This document shows, in pieces, positions 1 to 8,173 of a stretch of 64,000 bases of DNA. Each line of letters opens with the position of its first letter. The first letter of the stretch is position 1. A program made the position numbers and the translations under genes. The notes beneath the pieces are model-generated. The model worked only from the letters and a program-made list of their open reading frames with translations, had not been told where the DNA came from and did no database searches. The DNA lies in the NCBI GenBank assembly GCA_963678925.1, contig OY787533.1, positions 3,844,001 to 3,908,000 of the forward strand. Reading direction: 5' to 3'. Source of the DNA: G963665925 sp963678925. GTDB taxonomy: Bacteria > Bacillota > Clostridia > Peptostreptococcales > Acidaminobacteraceae.

Positions 1-135
1 CTAAGCATGTCTAAAACCCCAGAACCACTTATGAGGGGAATGGAAGAACATGCGCTTACCAGTTTTAAAATTGACTTTCAGGATAAAACGCTGGAATTGA
101 TGGAAACTTTCATGGATGGATATTTCAGCATATAA
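1..135 (+). CDS. 3' end of an unidentified gene
   Basis: An open frame runs from the window edge to a TAA at 133-135 and gives a 44-residue C-terminal tail ending in MDGYFSI. It stops 22 bp before the kinase start codon, so it may be the upstream member of the same operon. The tail has no motif I recognise, and the visible part shows no membrane segment. Its frame is open throughout and its base composition fits the neighbours, which is the only support for it being real. Confidence 0.45.
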   Translation, partial: LSMSKTPEPLMRGMEEHALTSFKIDFQDKTLELMETFMDGYFSI

Positions 136-157
136 GCTAGCAAAACAGGAGAAAACC

Positions 158-1888
158 ATGAAGCTGAGTGCAAGAAGAAAAGTCATTATACCGCTGTTGT
201 TTCTCGTACTGATTCCCGTTATTTTCGTCAGCTTTTTCTTCTACACAAATCAGGAAAAGCATCTTATCGAGACAAAAATTAAAATGGCTGAAGTGCGCAT
301 CGATGATATGGTCACAATGATTCAAAAACATGAGAATACACTTGAAAGCAAGGTGCTAATTCTGGACTATATCAAGACCCTGGATATACAGGGCGGTTTT
401 GTGCTTGAAGATGAGACGGTTATATATGCAAATGTGGGTGCACTTGATATTGCGCCGCAGGACATTGTCAAATACATCGACAAGGAACAGGATCTTGAGG
501 GCACCCGTCTGGTTTATAAGGCATTCAATCAGTGGAATTGGAAAATCGGCATTGTAACGGACACGGATATCGCAGTTGGAGAGATCATTGACCTTGACTG
601 GATCATACTTGGAACAGGTCTCATATTCCTGCTTTTTACCTTCGAAGCAATTTTGTTGATAACAGATAGCTTTTTCAGACCGGTCAAAATACTGCTCAAT
701 GGGTACAATGACATCATTTCGGGGAACTACCAGTCTGAAATCCAGCTGGAAACCGAAGGGGAGATGGGAATGCTTGGCATGGCTTTCAATGACATGCGAA
801 GGACCATTGCTCATAGAACCAACAAGGCCATTCAGATGCGCAATATGACCGATGATATTCTCAGAAGTATTTCGACAGGGATTATCACTACAGATGTTGA
901 GGGACATATTGTGAAATACAATGGTGCGGCTAGAAAAATGATTGGACTCGGCGAGAGTGCCCAGGACAGCGAAGCCTTCAATATGCAGGTCATTAAGGTG
1001 CTAGTGGCACAAATCCAGAGGACGCTTCATACAGAAGAGGAAATCAACGAAGTCGTTCATTTTCAGGAGAGCTCAAAGAGTGAACTGGTCTACTATGACA
1101 TTACAACGACCATCATGTACGGGCTCGATGGAGTTCTCAAGGGCGTTATCTGCAGCTTCAATGACATCAGCCAAAGAAAGCGTGTTGAAGAGCGTATTGT
1201 CAGACTGGACAGAATGGCATCTTTAGGCCAGCTTTCTGCGGGACTTGCACATGAGATCAGAAACCCGCTCTCAGGAATGAAAATGGCAACACAGGTACTC
1301 TACAGCAGGCTGGGCAGGCATCTTGGTGAAGCAGAAGATAAAATGTTTGCTGCAAATATGAAGGAAATCGACAGACTTAATAATCTGATTACGGAGCTTC
1401 TGGAGTTTTCAAAGCCTAAAACACCGCATATACGGGCTGTGGACCCCTTTGAGGCCATTGTGCATACCCTGCATTTTTCAAAACGCAAAATCAGCGACAA
1501 GGCGATTGATGTCGTTTTCGATAAGCCGGAGGATACGGTGAAGGTTCTATTTGATGAAGCGCAGCTTTCACAAGTGCTTTTGAATATTATTAGCAATGCT
1601 GTTGATGCAATGGAGAAGAGGGGCCTACTTACAATAGGGCATAGAACAGTTCGAGACGAGTCGTCTGCACAGCTTGAAATCTTTCTGTCAGATAACGGCT
1701 GCGGCATTGATGAGCAGTACATTTCGAGTGTATTCGACCCCTTTTATACCACAAAGGCGAGTGGAACGGGACTTGGACTGGCAGTTGTCCACCGGCTGGT
1801 CACAGCAAATAATGGGGATATAAGCGTTTCGAGTACGCTTGGCATAGGTACGACGTTTACACTGCGGATGCAGCTTGATGAGGGATGA
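158..1888 (+). CDS. Membrane sensor histidine kinase (PAS, NtrB-like) paired with a sigma-54 activator
   Basis: This 576-aa kinase should sense a signal outside the cell and phosphorylate the response regulator encoded next to it. Two membrane segments (about residues 8-29 and 147-169) flank an extracytoplasmic region of about 115 residues, too small for a full dCache. A HAMP linker (170-225) and a PAS-like domain (about 232-340) follow. The H-box has the motif AGLAHEIRNP with phospho-acceptor His365. The ATPase domain shows the N-box NIISNAVDAM, a DNGCGI G1 box and GTGLGL. The ATG at 158 has AGGAG six bases upstream; a longer frame begins at 116 but lacks a ribosome site and would put polar residues before the first membrane helix. 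The stop overlaps the region of the regulator start, which indicates co-translation. The signal is unknown; glutamine or another amino acid is an inference from the downstream genes. Confidence 0.9.
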   Translation: MKLSARRKVIIPLLFLVLIPVIFVSFFFYTNQEKHLIETKIKMAEVRIDDMVTMIQKHENTLESKVLILDYIKTLDIQGGFVLEDETVIYANVGALDIAPQDIVKYIDKEQDLEGTRLVYKAFNQWNWKIGIVTDTDIAVGEIIDLDWIILGTGLIFLLFTFEAILLITDSFFRPVKILLNGYNDIISGNYQSEIQLETEGEMGMLGMAFNDMRRTIAHRTNKAIQMRNMTDDILRSISTGIITTDVEGHIVKYNGAARKMIGLGESAQDSEAFNMQVIKVLVAQIQRTLHTEEEINEVVHFQESSKSELVYYDITTTIMYGLDGVLKGVICSFNDISQRKRVEERIVRLDRMASLGQLSAGLAHEIRNPLSGMKMATQVLYSRLGRHLGEAEDKMFAANMKEIDRLNNLITELLEFSKPKTPHIRAVDPFEAIVHTLHFSKRKISDKAIDVVFDKPEDTVKVLFDEAQLSQVLLNIISNAVDAMEKRGLLTIGHRTVRDESSAQLEIFLSDNGCGIDEQYISSVFDPFYTTKASGTGLGLAVVHRLVTANNGDISVSSTLGIGTTFTLRMQLDEG

Positions 1889-1890
1889 AG

Positions 1891-3279
1891 ATGAAAAAGA
1901 AGATACTGATTATAGATGATGAAGAACTGATCCGTCTCTCTTTGAGCGAGGGGATGAAGGACTACGGTTATTCAGTTGAAACCGCAGATAATTGTAAGGC
2001 CGCAATCGAGAAAATTCAAAGCTTCAGGCCGGATGTCGCATTGATTGATTTAAAGCTGGGTCATGAAAATGGACTTGAACTCGCAGATCAAATAAAGGAG
2101 CTTGACGACTTCATTGAAATAATTATGATGACAGCCTATGGTGATATTCGAACAGCCATAGAGGCAATCAAGCGCGGGGCGAGCGATTTTTTGAAAAAAC
2201 CCTTGGATCTTGAGGAAATGAATGTAGCCATAACCAAGGCGCTCTCGAGTCAGGTTATGAAGCGCAAACTTGAAATATATGAGCAGCGCAGCAGTGAGTC
2301 TGCCAATGGTTTTATAGGCAAGAGCGCTGCCATGCGGGATACGGTAAATAAAATGCAGATACTGTCTAAGAATGACTCGGTGACGGTGCTCATACGAGGC
2401 GAAACGGGGACTGGCAAGGAAGTCGTTGCCAACTATATTCACCAGAACAGCCAGCGTCACGGCAATGTGCTTCTCAGCCTGAACTGTGCCGCCATTCCGT
2501 CTCAACTGATTGAAAGCGAGCTGTTCGGATTTGAAAAGAATGCCTTTAGCGGTGCGGGAGCCAGAAAACGCGGACTCGTTGAACTTGCAGATGGAGGAAC
2601 GCTTTTCCTTGATGAACTTGGTGAAATGCCACTGGACATACAGGCAAAACTGCTTCGATTTCTGGAAACGAAAAAATTCAAGCGTGTCGGCGGACTTGAG
2701 TCCATCGAGGTTGATATCCGGGTTATAGCCGCTACCAACAGGGATCTGGAAAAGGCGATTGAGGAAAAAACATTTAGAGAAGATCTATATTACAGGCTCA
2801 ATGTGGTGCCCATACTGTTGCCGCCCCTACGTGAACGTGGGGAGGACATTGAGCATTTAGCCCATCATTTTCTAGACACCTACTTGAAAAAATTCGGCAA
2901 GGAAAGTGCGCATTTTACGCAAGAGGCCATTGAGTGGATCAAGCGGTACAAATGGCCGGGCAATGTACGGGAACTCAAGAATATCATCGAGCGCATGGTT
3001 ATTCTTAATGATGTGCCCGTGTTCTCAAAAGACCATCTGCCCTATGAACTAGTAGGCAGTGCGCCTGTTGAAAATGTCGAGGTGGGCATTGGGCCCAGTG
3101 AGCTACCCACTGAAATTCCACAGGGATTTTCCCTTGAAGATGTCGTCGAGACAATGGAAGTGTCCTATATCAAGACTGCCCTTAGGCAGTGCGGTGGCAA
3201 TTTGAGCAATACTGCAAAACTACTTGGCATATCGCGTTATGCCCTTAAGCGGAGAATGGAAAAATACAACATGGAATGA
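1891..3279 (+). CDS. NtrC-family sigma-54-dependent response regulator
   Basis: This 462-aa protein should activate sigma-54 RNA polymerase by ATP hydrolysis. A receiver domain (residues 1-120) has the acidic pair at D9/D10, phospho-acceptor D53 and the conserved lysine in LKKPL. The AAA+ domain has Walker A GETGTGKE (about 170-177) and Walker B GGTLFLDELGEM. The C-terminus carries a Fis-type helix-turn-helix (GGNLSNTAKLLGIS). The loop that touches sigma-54 reads NAFSGA (217-222) rather than GAFTGA. The Thr to Ser change is known to be tolerated in some family members; the Gly to Asn change is unusual. The ATG at 1891 sits six bases from AGGG; an in-frame ATG at 1885 overlaps the kinase stop. 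The likely target is the glutaminase promoter just downstream, which has three palindromes upstream of it. Confidence 0.92.
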   Translation: MKKKILIIDDEELIRLSLSEGMKDYGYSVETADNCKAAIEKIQSFRPDVALIDLKLGHENGLELADQIKELDDFIEIIMMTAYGDIRTAIEAIKRGASDFLKKPLDLEEMNVAITKALSSQVMKRKLEIYEQRSSESANGFIGKSAAMRDTVNKMQILSKNDSVTVLIRGETGTGKEVVANYIHQNSQRHGNVLLSLNCAAIPSQLIESELFGFEKNAFSGAGARKRGLVELADGGTLFLDELGEMPLDIQAKLLRFLETKKFKRVGGLESIEVDIRVIAATNRDLEKAIEEKTFREDLYYRLNVVPILLPPLRERGEDIEHLAHHFLDTYLKKFGKESAHFTQEAIEWIKRYKWPGNVRELKNIIERMVILNDVPVFSKDHLPYELVGSAPVENVEVGIGPSELPTEIPQGFSLEDVVETMEVSYIKTALRQCGGNLSNTAKLLGISRYALKRRMEKYNME

Positions 3280-3293
3280 GATGAAGAATTTAC

Positions 3294-3350
3294 TGTGCGA
3301 TTTCGACCGATGTGCGAAGTCGCACATTCTATTTTGTGCGATATCGCACG
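3294..3350 (+). promoter_or_regulatory. Three tandem activator sites (TGTGCGA-N2-TCGCACA)
   Basis: Three copies of one motif follow the regulator gene. Site 2 (3311-3326) is TGTGCGAAGTCGCACA, with perfect 7-bp arms. Site 3 (3335-3350) has the perfect core GTGCGATATCGCAC. Site 1 (3294-3309) keeps the left arm and only TCG of the right arm. They lie about 75-130 bp upstream of the -24/-12 promoter, which suits enhancer sites for an NtrC-type protein. That the neighbouring regulator binds them is inferred from position. Confidence 0.8.
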
Positions 3351-3383
3351 AAAAGGTACACATTTTTCAGAAATCTACAAGAT

Positions 3384-3409
3384 ATGCCCTCGAAAGGGGC
3401 ATTTTTTTT
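3384..3409 (+). terminator. Rho-independent terminator after the regulator gene
   Basis: ATGCCC and GGGCAT pair around a TCGAAAG loop and are followed by eight T. It should end the kinase-regulator transcript. It lies between the activator sites and the sigma-54 promoter. Confidence 0.75.
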
Positions 3410-3418
3410 GTTGCTGAA

Positions 3419-3435
3419 TTGGCACGCTACTTGCG
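3419..3435 (+). promoter_or_regulatory. Sigma-54 (-24/-12) promoter for glsA and symporter
   Basis: TTGGCACGCTACTTGC matches the sigma-54 consensus TTGGCACG-N4-TTGC fully, with GG at 3421-3422 and GC at 3433-3434 separated by the required 10 bp. Transcription should start near 3446, leaving a leader of about 60 bases before glsA. A weak CodY-like box (ATTTTTCAGAAATCT, 12 of 15 matches) lies at 3362-3376. Confidence 0.9.
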
Positions 3436-3505
3436 TATATAAAATGCTGAGATTATTAAAAATATGATTAGGGCTTAAACAGTCAAATAGGGTGAGGGAA
3501 CAAGC

Positions 3506-4426
3506 ATGAATAAAACACTAAGTGAGATAGTAGAGAAAAACAGATGCTGGACTGGGGAAGGAAAAGTTGCAAGTTACATTCCTGAACTGGCCAAAGGAAA
3601 TCCGGATGCGCTGGGTATTCACGTGTTCGATTTGGCGAGCAATGCGGACTACTGTGGTGGTGACTGTGACACGAAATTTACAATTCAGAGTGTGTCAAAG
3701 GTCATTTCACTGATTTGTGCGCTTGTAGATAAGGGCGAGGAAACCGTTTTTTCAAAAGTGGGACTTGAACCGTCAGCAGATGCATTCAATTCCATGGTTC
3801 GTCTGGAAACAAGAGCGGATCATATTCCACTCAATCCATTTATTAATGCAGGTGCAATTGTGACCACATCACTGGTTTCGGGAGACAACGGCATTGAAAA
3901 ATTCAACCGTATTCACGAAATGATGAAAGTTATGGCAAACAACCCGGATATCAAGGTGAATCATGATGTTTACAGGTCAGAGAAACTCACGGGCAATACC
4001 AATCGTGCGATGGCATATTTTCTTAAGGGTGCTGAGGTGATTGACAGGGACGTCGAGGATGTGCTCGATGCCTATTTCAAGTCATGTTCAATTGAGGTAA
4101 CGGTTTCAGATGTGGCAAGAATGGCTGCTGTACTAGCCAACAGTGGTGTGGCACCTTGGTCGGGTGAGCGCATCATACCTAAGAAAATCAACAAGATGGT
4201 AAAGGCAATCATGACAACATGTGGTCTGTACAATGCCTCTGGCGAGTTCGCAGTTAAGATCGGACTTCCGGCGAAGAGTGGTGTAGGCGGTGGAATCATG
4301 GCCATCGTTCCCAAACGCATGGGTATTGCGGTTGTTGGACCGTCACTTGATGAACGCGGAAACAGTGTTGCGGGACTTAAAGTGCTAGAAGATCTATCTC
4401 AAGAGTACGACCTGAGTATTTACTAA
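3506..4426 (+). CDS. glsA: Glutaminase
   Basis: The enzyme hydrolyses L-glutamine to glutamate and ammonia in the cytoplasm. The 306-aa length is normal for the serine-dependent GlsA family, which has a beta-lactamase-like fold. The nucleophile motif S-x-x-K is seen as QSVSK (Ser62, Lys65). The conserved stretch NPFINAGAI and the glycine-rich KSGVGGGI near the C-terminus also fit. The start is an ATG preceded by GGGTGAGGGAA. It is the first gene behind the sigma-54 promoter and probably shares a transcript with the symporter 84 bp downstream. This suggests import of amino acids and deamidation as one regulated function. Confidence 0.95.
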   Translation: MNKTLSEIVEKNRCWTGEGKVASYIPELAKGNPDALGIHVFDLASNADYCGGDCDTKFTIQSVSKVISLICALVDKGEETVFSKVGLEPSADAFNSMVRLETRADHIPLNPFINAGAIVTTSLVSGDNGIEKFNRIHEMMKVMANNPDIKVNHDVYRSEKLTGNTNRAMAYFLKGAEVIDRDVEDVLDAYFKSCSIEVTVSDVARMAAVLANSGVAPWSGERIIPKKINKMVKAIMTTCGLYNASGEFAVKIGLPAKSGVGGGIMAIVPKRMGIAVVGPSLDERGNSVAGLKVLEDLSQEYDLSIY

Positions 4427-4510
4427 TAAATCGTAAGCCCGGCAGGCGTCGGCTGAGCTACGGATTATTATATAGAAGGCAATTTAGTAATTAGGAAGGG
4501 ATGTTTATTT

Positions 4511-5947
4511 ATGGAAATGCTTAACTCAATTATATCTGCAGGCAATACGCTGCTCTGGGGGTATGTACTTATCGGAATGCTGATTATACTGGGGGTATAT
4601 TTCACATTCAGAACAAAGTTCGTTCAGTTCAAACTTCTTGGTGAAACATTCAAGGTACTTGGACAAGGAAGAACAACAGAAGCAGATGAAGATGGAAACA
4701 AAGGTGTATCACCATTCCAGGCGTTCTGTATCAGTGTTGCGTCACACGTAGGAACAGGAAACCTGGCAGGCGTTGCGATGGCCGTAGCAGTTGGCGGTCC
4801 TGGTGCCGTATTCTGGATGTGGGTCATCGCACTGATCGGCTCTGCATCAAGCTTCGTGGAAAATACACTTGCACAGATTTACAAAGTGAAGGATGAGAAC
4901 GGCTACCGTGGCGGACCTGCTTACTACATGGAAAAAGGTCTTGGTCAAAAGTGGATGGGCGTGACATTCTCAGTTATTATTACAGTAGTATTCGGACTTA
5001 TTTTTAACTCAGTACAGGCAAATACGATTTCAGCAGCATTTGAAACGGCATTTGGTCTGAACAAGCTTACAGTAGGTATTGGTCTTACTGCACTGACTTG
5101 TTTGGTTATCTTTGGCGGTATCAAGCGTATTGCTAAAGTTGCAGAAGCAATCGTTCCAGTAATGGCAACGGCCTATGTTCTGGTAGCTCTTGTGGTTCTG
5201 TTTAAGAACATCACACTGATTCCATCAACACTGAACCTGATTTTCACAAGTGCATTCGGCATGAATCAGGTTATTGGCGGTGGTATCGGCGCAGCGATGA
5301 TGCAAGGCATCAAGCGTGGTCTCTTCTCGAATGAGGCGGGTATGGGTTCTGCACCTAATGCGGGTGCGACTTCTACAGTAAGTCACCCAGTTAAGCAGGG
5401 TCTTATCCAAATGTTTGGTGTATTTATCGATACAATCGTAATCTGTAGTGCAACTGCACTTGTGGTACTTGTATCTGGAGAATACGCAACAGAAGGCTTA
5501 ACAGGAATTCAGCTGACACAAACTGCACTGAGCTCACAAGTTGGCGCATGGGGCAGTACCTTCATCGCCATCTGTATTCTACTGTTTGCATTCAGCTCAA
5601 TTATCGGCAACTACTACTATGGTGAGTCAAACATCGAGTTTATGAATGGCAACAAATCTGTGCTGTTCGGATTCAGACTTGCAGTAGCAGCCATGGTATT
5701 CTGGGGTACACAATCTGCTGTTTCGATTGTTTGGAACATGGCAGACCTCTTTATGGGTGTCATGGCGGTCATCAACCTGATTGCCATTGCGATTCTTGGA
5801 AAATACGCTTTTGCGGCACTTGAAGACTATCTTCAGCAAAAGAGAGAAGGCAAAGATCCGGTATTCTATGCAAGCAATATTCCTGGTCTTGAAAACACTG
5901 AAGCCTGGGAAATGCGCACAGAGAAAAAAGCAAAACAATCGGCATAA
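4511..5947 (+). CDS. agcS: Amino acid:cation symporter, AGCS (alanine/glycine) family
   Basis: A 478-aa polytopic membrane protein of the alanine or glycine:cation symporter family, which imports a small amino acid with Na+ (or H+). Family signatures are the N-terminal GNLAGVAMAVAVGGPGAVFW and the KRGLFSNEAGMGSAPNA stretch. About ten hydrophobic segments are visible. An AGGAAGGG ribosome site precedes the ATG. Codon choice is noticeably biased and uniform (GCA, GGT, ATC), as in a highly expressed gene. It ends in a strong terminator. Because it follows a glutaminase, glutamine is a plausible substrate, but family members usually carry alanine or glycine. Confidence 0.93.
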   Translation: MEMLNSIISAGNTLLWGYVLIGMLIILGVYFTFRTKFVQFKLLGETFKVLGQGRTTEADEDGNKGVSPFQAFCISVASHVGTGNLAGVAMAVAVGGPGAVFWMWVIALIGSASSFVENTLAQIYKVKDENGYRGGPAYYMEKGLGQKWMGVTFSVIITVVFGLIFNSVQANTISAAFETAFGLNKLTVGIGLTALTCLVIFGGIKRIAKVAEAIVPVMATAYVLVALVVLFKNITLIPSTLNLIFTSAFGMNQVIGGGIGAAMMQGIKRGLFSNEAGMGSAPNAGATSTVSHPVKQGLIQMFGVFIDTIVICSATALVVLVSGEYATEGLTGIQLTQTALSSQVGAWGSTFIAICILLFAFSSIIGNYYYGESNIEFMNGNKSVLFGFRLAVAAMVFWGTQSAVSIVWNMADLFMGVMAVINLIAIAILGKYAFAALEDYLQQKREGKDPVFYASNIPGLENTEAWEMRTEKKAKQSA

Positions 5948-5962
5948 TCTTGCTGTAATCTT

Positions 5963-5995
5963 CGGACACCTTCTGACTTGAGGGTGTCCGTTTTC
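5963..5995 (+). terminator. Rho-independent terminator after symporter
   Basis: CGGACACC and GGTGTCCG form an 8-bp stem followed by TTTTC. It closes the glutaminase-symporter operon. Confidence 0.8.
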
Positions 5996-6039
5996 TCATG
6001 TTAAAATAGAGTGAAACAGATGAGAAAATGGAGATGAAT

Positions 6040-7362
6040 ATGGATCAGATACCAAAGAGCGTATTTTTCTGGAGTATCCTGCTGCTCGTCGTTGTTGCGG
6101 TATCGGTGGGAACCTTTTATTTTGATAATTCGCGCAGTATTTTGGAAAACCAGTACCTGGAAACCTTCGAAGCATCAGTAACTCAGCTGGATGCGTCTGT
6201 CTATGAGTTCCTGACGACCTTCGAAAATGCAGTACAGATGTTTTCGCAAAACGATATGGTGAAGAGTTTGCCTGAACATGCAGATGAAAATCTCATGCAG
6301 GTGGAACAAATGTTTAAGACATTCAAGGAATCTTATCCCTACTCAGCCTATGCCTACTATGTCTTTAAGAATCCCCTTGAAGATGGAAGGTTCATGGTGA
6401 CTTGGCCTGATACGTCTGAAACGCTTCGGGCGTCTGACTACGATCCTCTAAGCAGACCCTGGTATATTGGTGCCATTGAAAAGAAGGGCTTTATTTCTTG
6501 GTCTGACCCTTATAAGGATGCGACAACGGGCAAGCCCACCATCACGGTGTCAAGAACCGTCTATAACGATGGGGGGATGCTGGAAGGGGTCATGGCAATT
6601 GATGTTTTTCTGGATGAGCTCTCAAACAAAGTGGAAAACTTCACAGCAACCCACAGCGGCAACGCATTCATAGTCAAAAAGAGCGGGAACGACTATATTT
6701 TGATTGCCCACAATGAAAAGGCTGCGGACTATTCAAGCGTATTGATGAAAGCGTGGATAAAGGAACTGGATGAGCGTCAAGCTGGGACACGCGAAGTAGA
6801 GTTCGGCGGTGAATCATACTACCTGACCTATACCACAAACGAGATTACAGGCTGGAAGACAGTCGGTCTGGTTGAAAAACATGCGGTCTATGTGCAGTCC
6901 ATGCGTGTCTTGAGAAATGTTCTAGTGAGTACAATGGTCATCCTGTCACTGGGCGCCCTTACAGTTGGGTATATTTCCAGACAACTCACAGATTCTGTGA
7001 AGGATATCGGACATCTTATACGCTATTCAGACGACAAGCCTGGCACTTCCGCCATGATTGAGCTAACAGAGAAACTGGATGATGTTTCATTTCAAATCAA
7101 TGAAGATGAAATGGAGCTGCCACGAACTGCGCTCAATATCACTTTCGACACAGAAACGGAAATGGCTCGAATTCGTGACATATTGAAGCTCATGCGTGAT
7201 GGAAAAGAAAGCAAGGAGGATGTCGCCCTGCTGGATGTATCCAAGTGCAGACTCGAAAATTTAAAAAAAGAGCTCTATGAGAACGCTTCATGGCGCGCCA
7301 ATATTCAAATCGATGAGGTCAATGCCCTGCTCAGAAGTATGGATGAAGAAAATTCAATATGA
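6040..7362 (+). CDS. Membrane dCache sensor protein without a known output domain
   Basis: The 440-aa protein has a first membrane helix (about residues 8-27), a large extracytoplasmic domain and a second helix (about 291-312). The outer domain carries the dCache hallmark SRPWY at about 138-142 followed by SWSDPYKDATTGKP, typical of amino-acid-binding dCache_1 domains of chemoreceptors and kinases. After the second helix are only about 128 residues, partly helical and charged, with no methyl-accepting, kinase, GGDEF, EAL or HD signature. It has its own terminator. I chose ATG 6040 because GGAG lies six bases upstream; in-frame ATGs at 6028 and 6034 are too close to that site or lack one. It may report an amino-acid signal to another protein through the cytoplasmic tail. 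The partner is unknown. Confidence 0.8.
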   Translation: MDQIPKSVFFWSILLLVVVAVSVGTFYFDNSRSILENQYLETFEASVTQLDASVYEFLTTFENAVQMFSQNDMVKSLPEHADENLMQVEQMFKTFKESYPYSAYAYYVFKNPLEDGRFMVTWPDTSETLRASDYDPLSRPWYIGAIEKKGFISWSDPYKDATTGKPTITVSRTVYNDGGMLEGVMAIDVFLDELSNKVENFTATHSGNAFIVKKSGNDYILIAHNEKAADYSSVLMKAWIKELDERQAGTREVEFGGESYYLTYTTNEITGWKTVGLVEKHAVYVQSMRVLRNVLVSTMVILSLGALTVGYISRQLTDSVKDIGHLIRYSDDKPGTSAMIELTEKLDDVSFQINEDEMELPRTALNITFDTETEMARIRDILKLMRDGKESKEDVALLDVSKCRLENLKKELYENASWRANIQIDEVNALLRSMDEENSI

Positions 7363-7392
7363 TTAAGCGCTGTATTATTTGAATCAAAGCAA

Positions 7393-7440
7393 ACCCCTAG
7401 AGACAATAGCTAGAATAAACATTGTCTCTAGGGGTATTTT
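7393..7440 (+). terminator. Strong Rho-independent terminator
   Basis: A perfect 15-bp stem (ACCCCTAGAGACAAT with its complement) with a 13-base loop is followed by ATTTTGTTTT. It isolates the sensor gene from the ECF sigma operon. Confidence 0.9.
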
Positions 7441-7490
7441 GTTTTGTAAATGAAGTATAATTATTTTGTAAAAAAAAAAAAGCGAATTCG

Positions 7491-7519
7491 GGAACTTTAT
7501 TTGAGTTCCATACGTCTTA
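7491..7519 (+). promoter_or_regulatory. ECF-type promoter, probably autoregulatory
   Basis: GGAACTTT (-35, from 7491) and CGTCTT (-10, from 7513) with 17 bases between GGAAC and CGTC match the general ECF pattern. A run of 12 A (7470-7481) just upstream could act as an UP element. Position directly before the sigma gene suggests self-activation. Confidence 0.75.
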
Positions 7520-7555
7520 AGAGTATAACAGCAAAAAGAAAGGAGGTCTGTAGGA

Positions 7556-8149
7556 GTGAGCGAGCATGAAAGACTTCTAATAGAACGTGCGCAATCGGGA
7601 GATGTCGAGAGCTTTGAAAAATTGATTCGAACGCATCAGGCATATGCGTACAACATTGCTTATCGCATGATGGGTAATGAAGAAGATGCAAAAGATGCAT
7701 CACAAGAAGCACTCATCAAGGTTTTTAAGAGTCTGAAGGGTTACAATGGCGATTCGGCCTTTACAACTTGGTTGTACCGGATTGTTATGAACACCTGTAA
7801 GGACTTGCTTAGAAAAAGAAAACCGAATGAAGTATCCATAGACAGAGGATTTGACACAGGTGAGGAAGCACCAGGTATTGAAATTGAAGACAATTCATCA
7901 GATCCAGTGACAAAATACGAAGAGAAGGAAGTACGCGTTACAATTGCAAGTGCGATTGAACAGCTTCCGGAAAACTTCCGCTCAGTAGTTGTGCTCAGGG
8001 AAATTCAAGGAATGAGCTATGATGAAATAGCTGAAATTGAAGATATCCCGGTAGGCACTGTAAGGTCCAGAATCAACAGGGGCAGGAGAATACTCAGAGA
8101 AATACTTAAAGACAAGCTGCGATTACAGGCAGCATACGAAACAGACTAA
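7556..8149 (+). CDS. ECF RNA polymerase sigma factor (RpoE/SigW-like)
   Basis: The 197-aa protein has sigma region 2 (about residues 20-90, with DAKDASQEALIKVF and TWLYRIVMNTCKD) and region 4 (about 135-185, with SYDEIAEIEDIPVGTVRSRI). Length and layout are typical of ECF sigma factors held by zinc-finger anti-sigma proteins. It starts with GTG, nine bases after AGGAGG. The anti-sigma gene follows after 24 bp, and an ECF-like promoter precedes it. Envelope stress is the likely trigger, because the anti-sigma protein spans the membrane and a secreted SIMPL protein is in the same operon. That trigger is inferred. Confidence 0.93.
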   Translation: MSEHERLLIERAQSGDVESFEKLIRTHQAYAYNIAYRMMGNEEDAKDASQEALIKVFKSLKGYNGDSAFTTWLYRIVMNTCKDLLRKRKPNEVSIDRGFDTGEEAPGIEIEDNSSDPVTKYEEKEVRVTIASAIEQLPENFRSVVVLREIQGMSYDEIAEIEDIPVGTVRSRINRGRRILREILKDKLRLQAAYETD

Positions 8150-8173
8150 AATTTTAAGAAAGGAGGGAACTGT

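Noticed and set aside
1300..1722. Minus-strand reading frames within the kinase and other genes
   Set aside because: They mirror real genes, lack ribosome sites and show biased low-complexity composition.
7470..7481. A-tract of 12 as a phase-variable switch
   Set aside because: It lies outside any coding region, upstream of the -35; an UP-element role is simpler.
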